Below, in pieces: positions 54,020 to 63,445 of a stretch of DNA of 64,000 nucleotides. The translations under genes and the position numbers were made by a program. Below the pieces are notes generated by a model. It worked only from the letters and a program-made list of their open reading frames with translations, did no database searches and was not told where the DNA came from. How positions within the stretch are numbered: position 1 is the stretch's first letter; each line of letters starts with the position of its first letter. The stretch is taken from contig NZ_JAAVUR010000012.1 in the NCBI RefSeq assembly GCF_018449545.1, forward strand, positions 62,001 through 126,000, in the 5' to 3' direction. The DNA is from Granulicella sp. dw_53. Its GTDB lineage: Bacteria; Acidobacteriota; Terriglobia; Terriglobales; Acidobacteriaceae.

Positions 54020-54453
54020 TTCGTTTCGCGGCAGTTTCGAGGGCGATCAGAAGCTCGAGCGGATAGATGCAAATGCGGAGCGAAGATCGGCCTCTCTCCA
54101 TGAATCCTGTGTCGCTGCGAACCAAGAGATGGCGTATGCAGCAGACGGGACAGATTTCACAGGTTATTGTGACGGCCATCACAGACTTGTCTGCGCAAGG
54201 AGACGATTATGGAGCGAGAGAGTGAGTTCTGCCGTTACCGTGTTGACAAATCTGCATGCTCCAAGTGGGGCTCGCGATGGCGTCGATAAATGCAGTCTGG
54301 AATGAGCTTTATTGCACAGAATTCTCAGCGTGGTAGGCCCATACTCGCTGCAACTCCGTAACGCGGTCGAGGTGCGATGGCTTTTCCTTGTCAACAAACA
54401 CAACTCGGAAAGGCGCAGTCTACGCGGAACTATGTAGCCTCCGGAGTGTGGCG
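54020..54453. other. stretch without recognisable genes upstream of the cytochrome cluster
   Basis: About 430 bases. Frames on both strands here show no protein-like features. It should contain the promoter of the 54454-60100 operon, but no convincing -35/-10 pair was found. Confidence 0.35.
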
Positions 54454-55383
54454 ATGAGACGCTGGTTGACTCTCGCGCTGCTGGGATTCGCTTTGGCGGC
54501 CCTGTTTCTAAAATCGGATGCTGTCAAAGCCGCGCCGCAAACCCAAGCAGCTCTTGTGAAGCCTGTCGACGCGGCACCTACCCCAAATAGTTTAGTCGGC
54601 TCCGAGACCTGCGCCCTATGTCACGCCGATCTATCGAAGAAGTTCGACTCGAATCCTCACTCCGCGTTAGCTCTTATGCATGGCGGAAAAGGAGTCACTT
54701 GTGAGAGTTGTCACGGTCCGGGGCAAGCGCATGTGGAGTCAGGCGGCGACAAGACTAAGATCTTCGATTTCCTAACCGCGACACCCAAAGTCGTGGACGC
54801 GAAATGCCTTTCTTGCCATCTCGGGACGCACGCGAACTTCGATCGTTCGGCTCACGGTTTGGCGGGTGTCGGTTGCACAAATTGCCACAGCAATCACAAT
54901 GCCAAAACGGATTTGCACTTGCTCAAAATCGCCGAGCCTAAGCTTTGCTACACATGCCATACGGACGTCAAAGCATCCTTCTCTCAGCCATTCCACCATA
55001 AGGTGAACGAGGGGGTACTGGCTTGTAGCGATTGCCATAATCCCCACGGCACGCTACAGGATAAGCTTCTGCGGACCAGTGCGGATCAGAATGCCGTCTG
55101 TACCAAGTGTCATGCAGAGGCGCTAGGCCCGTTCGTCTATGAGCATCCGCCGCTCAAGACGGAAGGCTGTACTTCTTGTCATTTTCCGCATGGCTCGCCA
55201 AATCCGCGGCTCCTGACACGAAATAACGTTAACTCACTTTGCCTCCAATGCCATACGGCATCGATGAACTTTAGCGCACCAGGTACGCCGTCATTCCATA
55301 ATCAAGCCAATCAATATCAATCCTGCACGACGTGTCACACCCAAATCCATGGCTCCAATGCCAACGTAGATTTCTTCAAATAA
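54454..55383 (+). CDS. decaheme c-type cytochrome, MtrA/PioA/DmsE-like
   Basis: 309 residues from the ATG at 54454 (GGAG 8 bases upstream; a longer TTG start at 54388 is less likely). Signal peptide/anchor RRWLTLALLGFALAALFL. Ten CXXCH motifs in order: CALCH, CESCH, CLSCH, CTNCH, CYTCH, CSDCH, CTKCH, CTSCH, CLQCH, CTTCH. Ten haems at about this length is the MtrA pattern; several internal segments (CHNPHG, CHFPHG) match DmsE/MtrA repeats. MtrA sits inside the MtrB barrel and carries electrons across the outer membrane. The barrel gene follows 13 bases later. Confidence 0.88.
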   Translation: MRRWLTLALLGFALAALFLKSDAVKAAPQTQAALVKPVDAAPTPNSLVGSETCALCHADLSKKFDSNPHSALALMHGGKGVTCESCHGPGQAHVESGGDKTKIFDFLTATPKVVDAKCLSCHLGTHANFDRSAHGLAGVGCTNCHSNHNAKTDLHLLKIAEPKLCYTCHTDVKASFSQPFHHKVNEGVLACSDCHNPHGTLQDKLLRTSADQNAVCTKCHAEALGPFVYEHPPLKTEGCTSCHFPHGSPNPRLLTRNNVNSLCLQCHTASMNFSAPGTPSFHNQANQYQSCTTCHTQIHGSNANVDFFK

Positions 55384-55396
55384 GGGAAGACCGCAT

Positions 55397-57643
55397 ATGA
55401 CGAAATCGGTGCAGGCGCTGTCATATCTGCGAATTTTACGTTGTGGCGGGATTGTGACTTTGGCCTTGTGCCTAGCCGCTTATGGAGGCGGGTGTTTGAT
55501 CGCCACGGCACAGGCCACTCCATCCTCCGCACTGATCGTTCCTCCTACTGCTGCGACCGCAGCACCGCCCACCGCTGCTCCGCCGACGCCTTTGGACAAT
55601 ATCCGTTACGGGTACGTCGTTCACCAATCAATCGACTTCGGTGGGCACATCGTATCGCGGTCAGGCAGTGGTTCGATGTACGACACCTTAGTGAACATCC
55701 AGTCTGGACCACGCATTCTGAATTTTTCTCTGAACCTGGTTGGAACGGGTCCAGGTCATATCCGGTTATTCGATCGATTGTCTACGGATAGCTTCGGCTA
55801 TGGCGGAGATCCAAACAGCGTTTCCACCCTCAATTTTTCGAAGGGAAAGCTCTATGATTTCCGTGGAAGCTATCGCCGCGATCGCCAATATTCAGACTAT
55901 GATCTGCTGGCGAATCCATTGATTCCACCGACTTCCACTCCATACATTCCCATTGTCGATTCCCCCCATCGATTCAACACCGTTCGACGGATGACAGATC
56001 TGAATCTCACCTTGGCGCCACTGGCGCGTTTCAGTGTCCGGATTGATTACGGTCACATTATCAGCCAAGGTCCTTCGTATAGCACGATCCACGAGGGAGC
56101 GGATGGTCTGCTCACCCAGTTCTGGCGTAATGGCACGGATACCTGGAGCGCCGGACTGGACTGGAAGGTTGACCCACACACCACGGTCAGCTACGACGAG
56201 TTCGTCATGCATTACAAGGGGGACACGCGATGGCAACTGACGGGTCTCAATAACGTGCTTCCGAACGGGACGCCGGTTGCTTTGGGAGTCGATCTCTCGT
56301 CAGTGTGGGCGGCTCCTTGCGCTGCACCGTTCAATGCGAATGGAACCGTCAACCCGACCTGCAATGCATTCCTAGGCTACAGTCGTTCCGCGCCGACGCG
56401 GACGCTATCGCCCACAGAGCAACTTCGCTTTCAGAGCGCTTCCATCCCCCAACTGAAGTTAAATGGGCGCATCCTTTATAGTGGCGCGACTAGCACCCTT
56501 AACAACTACAACGAGATCTTCAACGGCCTCACCTCCCGCTCTGCGCTTCGGCAGTCGGTTGTCACGGGTTCTGCACGAATACGGCGTATCAATGTGAATG
56601 GAGACCTTAGCGCGACGTGGCAGATCACGCCGAAGCTCTCTGCGACCAACACCTATGATTTCTGGAATTTTCGCGTACCTGGGACGAACTCGTTTTCCGA
56701 GACCGACTACACCGGCACAACACTGCTCGCTGCTCCTGGTGCAGCCACTACGACAACTACCACTGACCACCAGTTTCTCAACCAAAAGAGCAAAACCGAC
56801 ACCTTTCTCTTTGCCTGGGACGCAACGTCACATGCTCGGTTGACAGCAGGTTTCCGTTATCGGAGTCGCATTATCACAAACGCAGGAGGGGAGTTCATTC
56901 CAATCCATGAGGATTGGGCGCTGTTTGGAGCAGCATTGAGACCCACTCCTTTGTTGCGCGTTAACCTCAACCTCGAGGCCATGTATGCAGATAAGTCGTT
57001 TACCCGCATCAGTCCTCGACAAATGCAGCATTACATCGTGCGAACCACTTACAAGCCACATCCCTGGCTCACTATGGCTGGAACGATCAACATTCGTGAG
57101 AGCCGCGACAATGTCGAGACGGTCAATCATCTCGAACACAATCGAGATTTTTCCTTCGGAACCTCGATCTCACCCAATGAGCGATGGTCGATAGACCTCA
57201 ACTACTCATATGATGACGTCTTCTCCAGCACAATCTCGTGTTACGCTTCTACTCCGACACCGCCCAACGCGGGAGTCGCGCCTGCCGTTTGCATCGCGGC
57301 CGCTACCCCATTCGCGAATACCGGCTACTACAACGCTCCTACGCAGTTCGTTGCCTTCGGGCTTATGGCTAACCCCTTCAAGAGAGTCCATCTTGGCGGC
57401 GGCTATCGGGTAAGTGCGGTCAACGGGACAACGGACGCGATCAATATTCGCCAGGTTCCCGGATCGCTTCGATCCCAATTTCATACGCCTTACGCGAATT
57501 TAGCCGTGGATATCGCCCCCAATTGGAGCTGGAAGGGAGATTACAACTACTACGGTTATGGAGAAGGCGGCCCCAGCGGTCCCACTCTCCCGCGCAGCTT
57601 TCATGGCAATGTCTGCACGCTCGCTGTTCACTATGCGTTCTAA
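55397..57643 (+). CDS. outer-membrane beta-barrel, MtrB/PioB-like
   Basis: 748 residues, signal sequence at about 15-45. The mature protein is a long series of amphipathic strands with turns (GSMYDTLVNIQSGPRILNFSLNLVG, YDFRGSYRRDRQYSDYDLLAN, RFSVRIDYGHI, TWSAGLDWKVDPHTTVSYDEF, RLTAGFRYRSRIITNAGGEF, WSIDLNYSYDDVF) and ends in a C-terminal Phe (LAVHYAF). Phrases such as YDFRGSYRRDRQYSDYDLLANP are typical of MtrB/PioB-type decaheme-associated barrels. It sheathes the decaheme protein encoded upstream. The N-terminal CXXC of Shewanella MtrB is not present. Confidence 0.8.
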   Translation: MTKSVQALSYLRILRCGGIVTLALCLAAYGGGCLIATAQATPSSALIVPPTAATAAPPTAAPPTPLDNIRYGYVVHQSIDFGGHIVSRSGSGSMYDTLVNIQSGPRILNFSLNLVGTGPGHIRLFDRLSTDSFGYGGDPNSVSTLNFSKGKLYDFRGSYRRDRQYSDYDLLANPLIPPTSTPYIPIVDSPHRFNTVRRMTDLNLTLAPLARFSVRIDYGHIISQGPSYSTIHEGADGLLTQFWRNGTDTWSAGLDWKVDPHTTVSYDEFVMHYKGDTRWQLTGLNNVLPNGTPVALGVDLSSVWAAPCAAPFNANGTVNPTCNAFLGYSRSAPTRTLSPTEQLRFQSASIPQLKLNGRILYSGATSTLNNYNEIFNGLTSRSALRQSVVTGSARIRRINVNGDLSATWQITPKLSATNTYDFWNFRVPGTNSFSETDYTGTTLLAAPGAATTTTTTDHQFLNQKSKTDTFLFAWDATSHARLTAGFRYRSRIITNAGGEFIPIHEDWALFGAALRPTPLLRVNLNLEAMYADKSFTRISPRQMQHYIVRTTYKPHPWLTMAGTINIRESRDNVETVNHLEHNRDFSFGTSISPNERWSIDLNYSYDDVFSSTISCYASTPTPPNAGVAPAVCIAAATPFANTGYYNAPTQFVAFGLMANPFKRVHLGGGYRVSAVNGTTDAINIRQVPGSLRSQFHTPYANLAVDIAPNWSWKGDYNYYGYGEGGPSGPTLPRSFHGNVCTLAVHYAF

Positions 57644-57683
57644 CCCGATTCCTAACTTTAGGTACTGAAAAGGAGATTCAGCT

Positions 57684-58004
57684 ATGTCGTTCCCTCTTAT
57701 CGCAACCGTCCTTATGACGACACTCTTCGCTATTGATTCCAGCAGCGGAGCTCAAAGCCCAGCTGCCAATCCCTATGCTGCTAAGTGCCAGATGTGCCAT
57801 GGCGCAACAGGTCTGGGGGACACCCCTGCTGGGAAAGCCATGGGTGCCCGTCCATTCAATTCTCCCGAAGTCATTAAGGAGTCCGATGCAGACTTACTTG
57901 CAACGATCAAGAACGGCAAAGCAAAGATGCCGGCCTTCGCCGGTAAGCTAACGGATTCGGATATGACCGTTCTGGTGGCTTATATACGTAAGCTGCAAAA
58001 GTAA
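57684..58004 (+). CDS. periplasmic monoheme cytochrome c
   Basis: 106 residues. Signal peptide 1-23, then a class I cytochrome c: CQMCH at C35-H39 followed by GATGLGDTPAGKAMGARPF, and the distal-methionine region NGKAKMPAFAGKLTDSDMTVLVAYIRKL. Cytochrome c6/cL-like in size. Likely electron shuttle between the bc-type complex encoded next and the decaheme protein. A GGAG ribosome-binding site precedes the ATG. Confidence 0.92.
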   Translation: MSFPLIATVLMTTLFAIDSSSGAQSPAANPYAAKCQMCHGATGLGDTPAGKAMGARPFNSPEVIKESDADLLATIKNGKAKMPAFAGKLTDSDMTVLVAYIRKLQK

Positions 58005-58069
58005 ATATCGACGCAATATCCGGCGCAGGCAAGCCGACGGAACGTGGTTAAACGGAATGGGAGAGATGG

Positions 58070-58621
58070 ATGGAAATGACAACTGAAGCAAACGAGGAAG
58101 TCAAAGGACCAACACCGACAGGGCGAAGATCTTTTGTGATGGCCATGTTCGCGGTGAGCGGAACTGTCGTGGGAGCTCTGCTGGCAATCCCACTCTTCCG
58201 TTTCGCCACTTACCCATTGCGAAAGGATGAGAGCGACGCATCGTGGTCGGATGTCGGTCCTGTGGCAGACTTTGCCTCGCTTACCGCACCGGTCGCCAAG
58301 ACTATTACGTTGGAGCGCCGAGATGCCTGGCAGACCACCTCTTCTCAGACTGCTGTGTATGTCTTGCCAGCCAAAGGCGGTTTGCTTCGCGTTCTGTCGC
58401 CGATCTGTCCCCATCTAGGCTGCTCCGTCCGCTGGGAAGACGAACAGAACAAGTTCATCTGTCCGTGCCACTCCGGCTCGTTTACGGCGGAAGGAGAGCG
58501 CCTTGGAGGACCACCACCTCGCTCGATGGACGCACTCGAGACAAAGGTGGAAGACGGCAAGCTGAAAGTCCGCTACCAATACTTTCGTCAACTGGTTTCT
58601 AACAAAGAAGCGATGGCTTAG
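58070..58621 (+). CDS. Rieske iron-sulfur protein of a bc-type complex
   Basis: 183 residues. A twin-arginine-like signal-anchor (GRRSFVMAMFAVSGTVVGALLAIP) is followed by the Rieske domain with C113-P-H115-L-G-C118 and C131-P-C133-H134: cluster ligands C113, H115, C131, H134 and the disulfide C118-C133. It takes electrons one at a time from quinol at the periplasmic face of the complex. The cytochrome b gene follows 12 bases later; the monoheme cytochrome lies upstream. Length and arrangement fit QcrA/PetA-type subunits. Confidence 0.93.
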   Translation: MEMTTEANEEVKGPTPTGRRSFVMAMFAVSGTVVGALLAIPLFRFATYPLRKDESDASWSDVGPVADFASLTAPVAKTITLERRDAWQTTSSQTAVYVLPAKGGLLRVLSPICPHLGCSVRWEDEQNKFICPCHSGSFTAEGERLGGPPPRSMDALETKVEDGKLKVRYQYFRQLVSNKEAMA

Positions 58622-58633
58622 GCGAGGAGAATC

Positions 58634-60100
58634 ATGACCAAGCAACCAACACCGGAGCCGAACAGCAAGTCCGATCTCGTCGGACGCCTGGATACCTGGC
58701 TGGACACTCGTACTGGTATCGACTCCATCCTGCATGAGTCGCTTGATGAGCCAATTCATGGAGGGGCAAGTTGGGCCTACGTCTTTGGCTCTGGGCTGCT
58801 CTTCCTTTTCATGTCGCAGGTCATCACGGGAGTGTTTCTGGCACTGTATTACGTTCCTTCGGCTGACCACGCGCATACCGTCGTCTCCTACATTGTGAAG
58901 GTCGTGTCGTCAGGATCGTTCATCCGCAGCATTCATGCTTATGGATCAAGTGGCATTATCATCTTGCTCTGCCTGCATATAGGCCAGACGGTGCTTTATG
59001 GGTCTTATAAAGGACGACGAGAACTGCTCTGGCTCTCCGGCTGTATTCTGATGGCGCTGATGCTTGGCATGGCCTTCACCGGATATCTGCTTCCGTGGGA
59101 CGAGAAGGCCTATTTCGCCACGGCCGTCGGGACGAATCTCATCGCCGAAGTTCCGCTGATCGGCCCAATCCTGCAGAAGCTCGTGCGCGGTGGGGATCAG
59201 ATGGGTACCTTGACGATCTCCCGCTTCTTTGTGCTGCACGTCTTCGTTCTGCCCGGGATGCTGATCGCCTTCATCGCGGGCCATATCTTCTTCTTTCGTA
59301 AAGCGGGGGCCGCAGGACCAATCAAAGAAGATCCGGTTACTCCACGCCTTCCGTCCGTTCCGTTTTATCCGCGCCAGGTGCTCATGGATGCGGCGTTTGC
59401 CGTCGTGTTGATTGGTATTCTCGCCATCATTGCGAAGACGATTCCCATGGACCTGGGGCCTGCGGCGAATCCCGCAGACACCCACTTTCTTCCACGTCCC
59501 GAGTGGTATTACCGACCTGCGTTTCAATGGTTGAAGTATCTCAGCGGAAGATGGTCCCTGGTGGGCGGCATTATGCTTCCAGCCCTGCTCGCGCTTATCT
59601 TTGCTGCCGCTCCGTTTCTCGACAGGCGTCTGGAGCGCCGCCCCTGGAAGCGCCCAATCTCCGTGGGCGCGTTCCTTCTCTTCTTGATCGCTTATACGAG
59701 CCTGGGAATTGCAAGTTATCGAGATGACTATAGCGATCCGGTGATGGCCGCTCAGATGCATACACAGGATGCCGATGCACACGCCTTCATGGCTAAGCCC
59801 TTTGTTCCAGAGTCCTCTGCAGGCAGTGTTTCTACAAATCTGATTTCGGCTAGTCCTGCGGTTGTGAAAGGGCATGCGCTCTTCCAATCTCAATCCTGTA
59901 ACTCCTGCCATGGGGAAGGTGGCGTCGGCACAGCAGCGGCGGGCCCACTGACTGGCGTTGCTCTGAAGTACACGGAAGCGCAGTTGAACGCAATCCTCCA
60001 TGCACCAGACAGCAAGATGATCGCTGGAGGAATGCAGTCTGTGGATCTCAAGCCGGAAGATCTTAAGGCGTTGACCGCCTATCTTCGCCAGCTTCACTGA
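58634..60100 (+). CDS. cytochrome b fused to a c-type haem domain (bc complex)
   Basis: 488 residues. The b-type four-helix core has haem-ligand pairs H101/H115 and H202/H217; 14 residues separate the second pair, as in cytochrome b6. The b6f subunit-IV-like part follows with PEWY at 289-292 in the Qo site and further TM helices to about 375. The C-terminal 67 residues form a cytochrome c domain with CNSCH at 422-426 (QSCNSCHGEGGVG). It oxidises menaquinol and passes electrons via the Rieske protein to its own c haem. No separate cytochrome c1 gene exists here, so the fused domain takes that role. Confidence 0.93.
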   Translation: MTKQPTPEPNSKSDLVGRLDTWLDTRTGIDSILHESLDEPIHGGASWAYVFGSGLLFLFMSQVITGVFLALYYVPSADHAHTVVSYIVKVVSSGSFIRSIHAYGSSGIIILLCLHIGQTVLYGSYKGRRELLWLSGCILMALMLGMAFTGYLLPWDEKAYFATAVGTNLIAEVPLIGPILQKLVRGGDQMGTLTISRFFVLHVFVLPGMLIAFIAGHIFFFRKAGAAGPIKEDPVTPRLPSVPFYPRQVLMDAAFAVVLIGILAIIAKTIPMDLGPAANPADTHFLPRPEWYYRPAFQWLKYLSGRWSLVGGIMLPALLALIFAAAPFLDRRLERRPWKRPISVGAFLLFLIAYTSLGIASYRDDYSDPVMAAQMHTQDADAHAFMAKPFVPESSAGSVSTNLISASPAVVKGHALFQSQSCNSCHGEGGVGTAAAGPLTGVALKYTEAQLNAILHAPDSKMIAGGMQSVDLKPEDLKALTAYLRQLH

Positions 60101-60632
60101 GGGCGATGAAGCAAGGTGCGATCAAAATGGGCAGATAACATGCGGAAGGGAAGCTCGAGATGGCACCAAAGTTTCCTCAGAGGCTAGGCCAGCCGTTCTT
60201 CAATGGTTCCCGGGACAGTTGTTTGGAAAGGGAGTTATTCGCAAGTGGCATTGGCCTGAATCCCGGACGAGGTCCCCAGCGAGAAACCAATTGAGCGCTT
60301 AGTTTAAATCCCATCAGATTTCATAATGCCTGATCATTTCTTTTTTTTCCGCCTTTTTATGCTCAATGCGATTCGCATAAAATTGCTAACCTAGTGAGTG
60401 CGGTCTCCAGTTCTGGTCGCGATAGCAGAAGCCTCGAATCCCTCGCCTGGCATTAGTAGGCTTTCGCCCAAAACCGAGTCAAATTTCATTGAGATCGGAT
60501 ATAGTTTTCTTCACGATGCGTTGAAACAGATGACAGGCGAACGTTTGAGCCGCCTTCACCGTGTACTTGCACGTTGAGTCTCCAGCTACGTAATCGTTGT
60601 AGAAGAACAGAATCGACTGAAAAGAGGTTTCA
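60101..60632. other. intergenic stretch after the bc-complex gene
   Basis: About 530 bases without a convincing gene on either strand; a minus-strand frame at 60479-61069 is a shadow of the peroxidase gene. A T-rich stretch near 60340 (TTTCTTTTTTTTCC) has no stem in front of it. The promoter for the peroxidase/b561 pair should lie here. Confidence 0.35.
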
Positions 60633-61691
60633 ATGCCCCAGTCACCCTTATCACCAGGAAATTTGCCGCTTACGCGGTTGTCGGTCATTGCTGCGGTTGT
60701 CGGCGTGGTGGTCATTTCTTTTGCATATACGGCGGGATGGCTCACGCCTAAGCGGTTGACGCCAAAGAAGCTGGTAGCTTCTCTGGCGCCTCCGGGAGGC
60801 CCGGCATTGGGCCACCGTCGCAACCATGCCAAAGGCATCTGCTTCACCGGCACATTTGAAGCCAACGGTAACGGCTCGGAGCTCTCCAGGGCGCAGGTCT
60901 TTGTGGCTGGCCAGTATCCGGTGGTGGGACGCTTCAACCTCGCCACTCCGAATCCGAATGCCGCCGATGCAATGGTGCGTGTGCGTGGCATCGGCATTCG
61001 TATCACTCCGCCGAATGGGCAGGAGTGGCGTAGCGCCATGATCGACGCGCCAATCTTTCCCGTTTCCACGGTACAGGATTTCTATGACCTGCAAATGGCC
61101 TCGAGCAGCAAGGAGCCGGATGCAATGAAGAACTTCATCGCTGCGCATCCTGAATTCACCACGTTCCTGGGCTGGGCTAAGAGTGCCCCCTGGACAGGAA
61201 GCTACGCTGAGGAGCGTTACAACAGCCTCAACTCCTTCGTGTTCATTGATAACTCCGGAGCCAAGCACACCGTACGCTGGTCCCTGGTTCCTGCAGCGCA
61301 ACCCGTCTCCATCTTGCCGGATGAGTTGGCCAAACGCGGCCCCGATTTTCTGGATCAGGAGATCACCCAGCGTGTTGCTTCCAGCCCGCAACGCTGGAGC
61401 GTGGTAGTAACGCTCTCCAACCCCGGCGACCCCACCGCAGACCCCAACAAGGCGTGGCCTGTCGACCGCCGCACAGTGGATGTCGGCACGCTCACGGTGC
61501 AGCAGATCGAGCCGGAAGCCGATGGCCCCTGCCGCGACATCAACTACGATCCGACCGTTCTTCCCGCCGGCATTACGACCTCGGACGATCCATTCCCCTC
61601 CGCCCGCTCAGCGGCTTATTCCCGATCCTATAACAGCCGCACAGCCGAAGAGAAGTACTATCCGCGTAACGCGACAGGAGGCAAGCAATGA
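60633..61691 (+). CDS. catalase-family peroxidase (SrpA-like), membrane-anchored
   Basis: 352 residues. An N-terminal TM helix (about 15-35) anchors a reduced catalase barrel: distal histidine in GHRRNHAKGICFTGTFEANG, FNLATPNPNAADAMVRVRGIGIRI, FPVSTVQDFYDL, and the proximal haem tyrosine in SARSAAYSRSYNSR. The protein is about 100-150 residues shorter than a true catalase and lacks its C-terminal domains, as usual for SrpA-like peroxidases. It overlaps the cytochrome b561 gene (ATGA), which is its likely electron donor. AGAGG precedes the ATG. Confidence 0.9.
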   Translation: MPQSPLSPGNLPLTRLSVIAAVVGVVVISFAYTAGWLTPKRLTPKKLVASLAPPGGPALGHRRNHAKGICFTGTFEANGNGSELSRAQVFVAGQYPVVGRFNLATPNPNAADAMVRVRGIGIRITPPNGQEWRSAMIDAPIFPVSTVQDFYDLQMASSSKEPDAMKNFIAAHPEFTTFLGWAKSAPWTGSYAEERYNSLNSFVFIDNSGAKHTVRWSLVPAAQPVSILPDELAKRGPDFLDQEITQRVASSPQRWSVVVTLSNPGDPTADPNKAWPVDRRTVDVGTLTVQQIEPEADGPCRDINYDPTVLPAGITTSDDPFPSARSAAYSRSYNSRTAEEKYYPRNATGGKQ

Positions 61692-62245
61692 CAACGAGCC
61701 GCAAACGCTTCACCGCACCGCAGCGACTGCTCCACTGGCTCATGGCAATCTGCATTCTGTCCATGCTGTTCATCGGGGTAGGCATGGTCTCCACCGTCAC
61801 CAGCAAGTACCTGACCTTGGTGCAGATTCATAAGCCGCTCGGCATTGCCATTCTGGTGCTGGCGCTTATCCGTCTATCGCTCCGCTTTGTTTTTCATGCG
61901 CCAGTGTTGCCAGCCGACATGCCAAGGCCGATGAGGCTTGCTGCAGAACTATCGCAATACGTCCTCTACGCGCTAATGATCGGTATGCCGCTGATCGGCT
62001 GGGGTATGTTGTCCGCGGCCTCGTACCCCGTGGTTCTGTTCGGTAGCGTGCATCTGCCATCCATCCTGCCCGTAAGCCCCAGCCTGCATACGCTGCTGTG
62101 GCATGCGCATTATTATCTGGCCTTTGCCTTCTTCGCAACCATCCTGATGCATGTCGCAGCGATTCTCTTCCATAAGCTGATCAGAAATGATGGTGTGTTT
62201 GAGGCAATGGCCCCTGTGCTCACGCACGACGAGTCAGAGATCTGA
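61688..62245 (+). CDS. cytochrome b561 (bacterial CybB type)
   Basis: 185 residues, four TM helices. Haem-ligand histidines are visible in RLLHWLMAICI (helix 1), QIHKPLGIAILVLAL (helix 2), LLWHAHYYLAFAFF (helix 4) and ILMHVAAILFHKL. It moves electrons from the quinone pool to a periplasmic partner. Translationally coupled to the peroxidase gene by the ATGA overlap, so the pair probably forms a quinol-linked peroxide-reducing unit. Confidence 0.92.
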   Translation: MTTSRKRFTAPQRLLHWLMAICILSMLFIGVGMVSTVTSKYLTLVQIHKPLGIAILVLALIRLSLRFVFHAPVLPADMPRPMRLAAELSQYVLYALMIGMPLIGWGMLSAASYPVVLFGSVHLPSILPVSPSLHTLLWHAHYYLAFAFFATILMHVAAILFHKLIRNDGVFEAMAPVLTHDESEI

Positions 62246-62666
62246 TTGGTGAGCCCGGATGGTATTTGGATCGGCCGGGTTTTTGGCACGGTGCGTGTGG
62301 GCCGCAGCATGCTGGGCCGGCGGCGTAGCTGCCTTGATTGACTTCGCCATGACCAGTAGTCGAGAAGATCCTCATACCTTGGCTCATCTTGGTGCGATTC
62401 ACGCCAACCTCTGGATGGCGAAGTCTTGTCTCGAAACTGCCGGTCGAGAGAGAGAGATTGACGTGGAACCGGAGAACCGCGTGGCGGCACAGATTCGTGC
62501 ATTGGAATTGCGTCACGTCATCGATCGGGCTTGCACAGACACGCTGCAGCGGTTTGCGCGAGCCTACGGCCCACACCCTCTCTCAATGAATCAAGATGTA
62601 TCCCGGCGCTACCATGAAGCTGAACTATATCTGCGCCAGTCTCATGGGAAGCGAGATCTTGAATCA

Positions 62667-63445
62667 CTAGGCAGTATCGACATATAGCTGAAGGTGGAGC
62701 CATGAGCAGGCGAGTGCGACGAGAGCCTTGAAGTTGGTTTTGAGTTTTTCGTACCTCGTGGCGAAGCGTCGAAAGTGTTTGAGTCTGGAGAAGCATCGTT
62801 CGATGCGATTGCGCTGCTTGTACAGTATTTTGTCGTACTCGCGTTGTTGTTTACGGTTGCGTTTGGGCGGGATGACGGCGGTCGCTCCCATGCCGACGAT
62901 GTGCTGAACGATGGCATTGATGTCGTAACCCTTATCGGCCAGCACGGCCTCAGCCTTGTGTTGTGCCAGCAGGCCAATGGCCTGAGTGCAGTCGTGGACC
63001 TGACCGGCAGTCACGGCAAAGTCCACCGGCAAGCCCAACTCATCGGCAAGCAGATGGATCTTGGTCGTCAGACCTCCTCGGGAACGCCCCAGAGCCTTGT
63101 CTTCGCCCCCTTTTTGCGGCCCGTGGCCGCTTGCTGGTGAGCCCGTACGATGGTCGAATCGATCATGAGGTACTGGTTCTTGCGATCGCGCAACAGCTCG
63201 TGAAAGATCTTCTCCCAAACCCCGTTCGCCGCCCAACGGCTGAAGCGCTTGTGCAGGCTCTTGTACTTTCCGTAGCGCTCCGGAAGATCGTGTCAGTGGG
63301 CACCGGAACGCAGAACCCACAAAACTCCGTTCACGAAAAGACGATTGTCAGCTGCAGTGCGGCCAACGCTTTTAACCCGCCCAGGAAGAACATCCTTAAC
63401 CCGTTCCCATTGCACATCGCTCAACTCGTAACGACTGATCCCCAT
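62667..63445 (-). pseudogene. IS5-type transposase, two frames, nonsense codon in the first
   Basis: orfA starts at ATG 63445 (MGISRYELSDVQWERVKDVL) and would be joined to orfB by a -1 shift on AAAAAGGGGG (63106-63115). orfB then gives KIHLLADELGLPVDF, AVLADKGYD and RNRIERCFSRLKHFRRFATRYEKL to the stop. DDE residues: D in MIDSTIVRAH (orfA), D in VLADKGYD, E in RIERCF. In orfA codon 51 (63293-63295) is TGA where relatives have Trp, so full-length enzyme should not be made. The orfB stop TAG is formed with flanking target bases. Confidence 0.8.

Noticed and set aside
53880..54305. Two overlapping frames of about 100-126 codons on opposite strands before the cytochrome cluster
   Set aside because: Neither has protein-like composition or a plausible start; treated as non-coding.
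54454..57643. DMSO-reductase-type reading of the decaheme/barrel pair (DmsEF)
   Set aside because: DmsE/DmsF-like proteins occur with a molybdopterin reductase gene; none is present, whereas bc-complex genes follow directly.
58946..60097. 383-codon minus-strand frame
   Set aside because: Antisense of the cytochrome b-c gene; Arg/His/Gln-rich with no recognisable fold.
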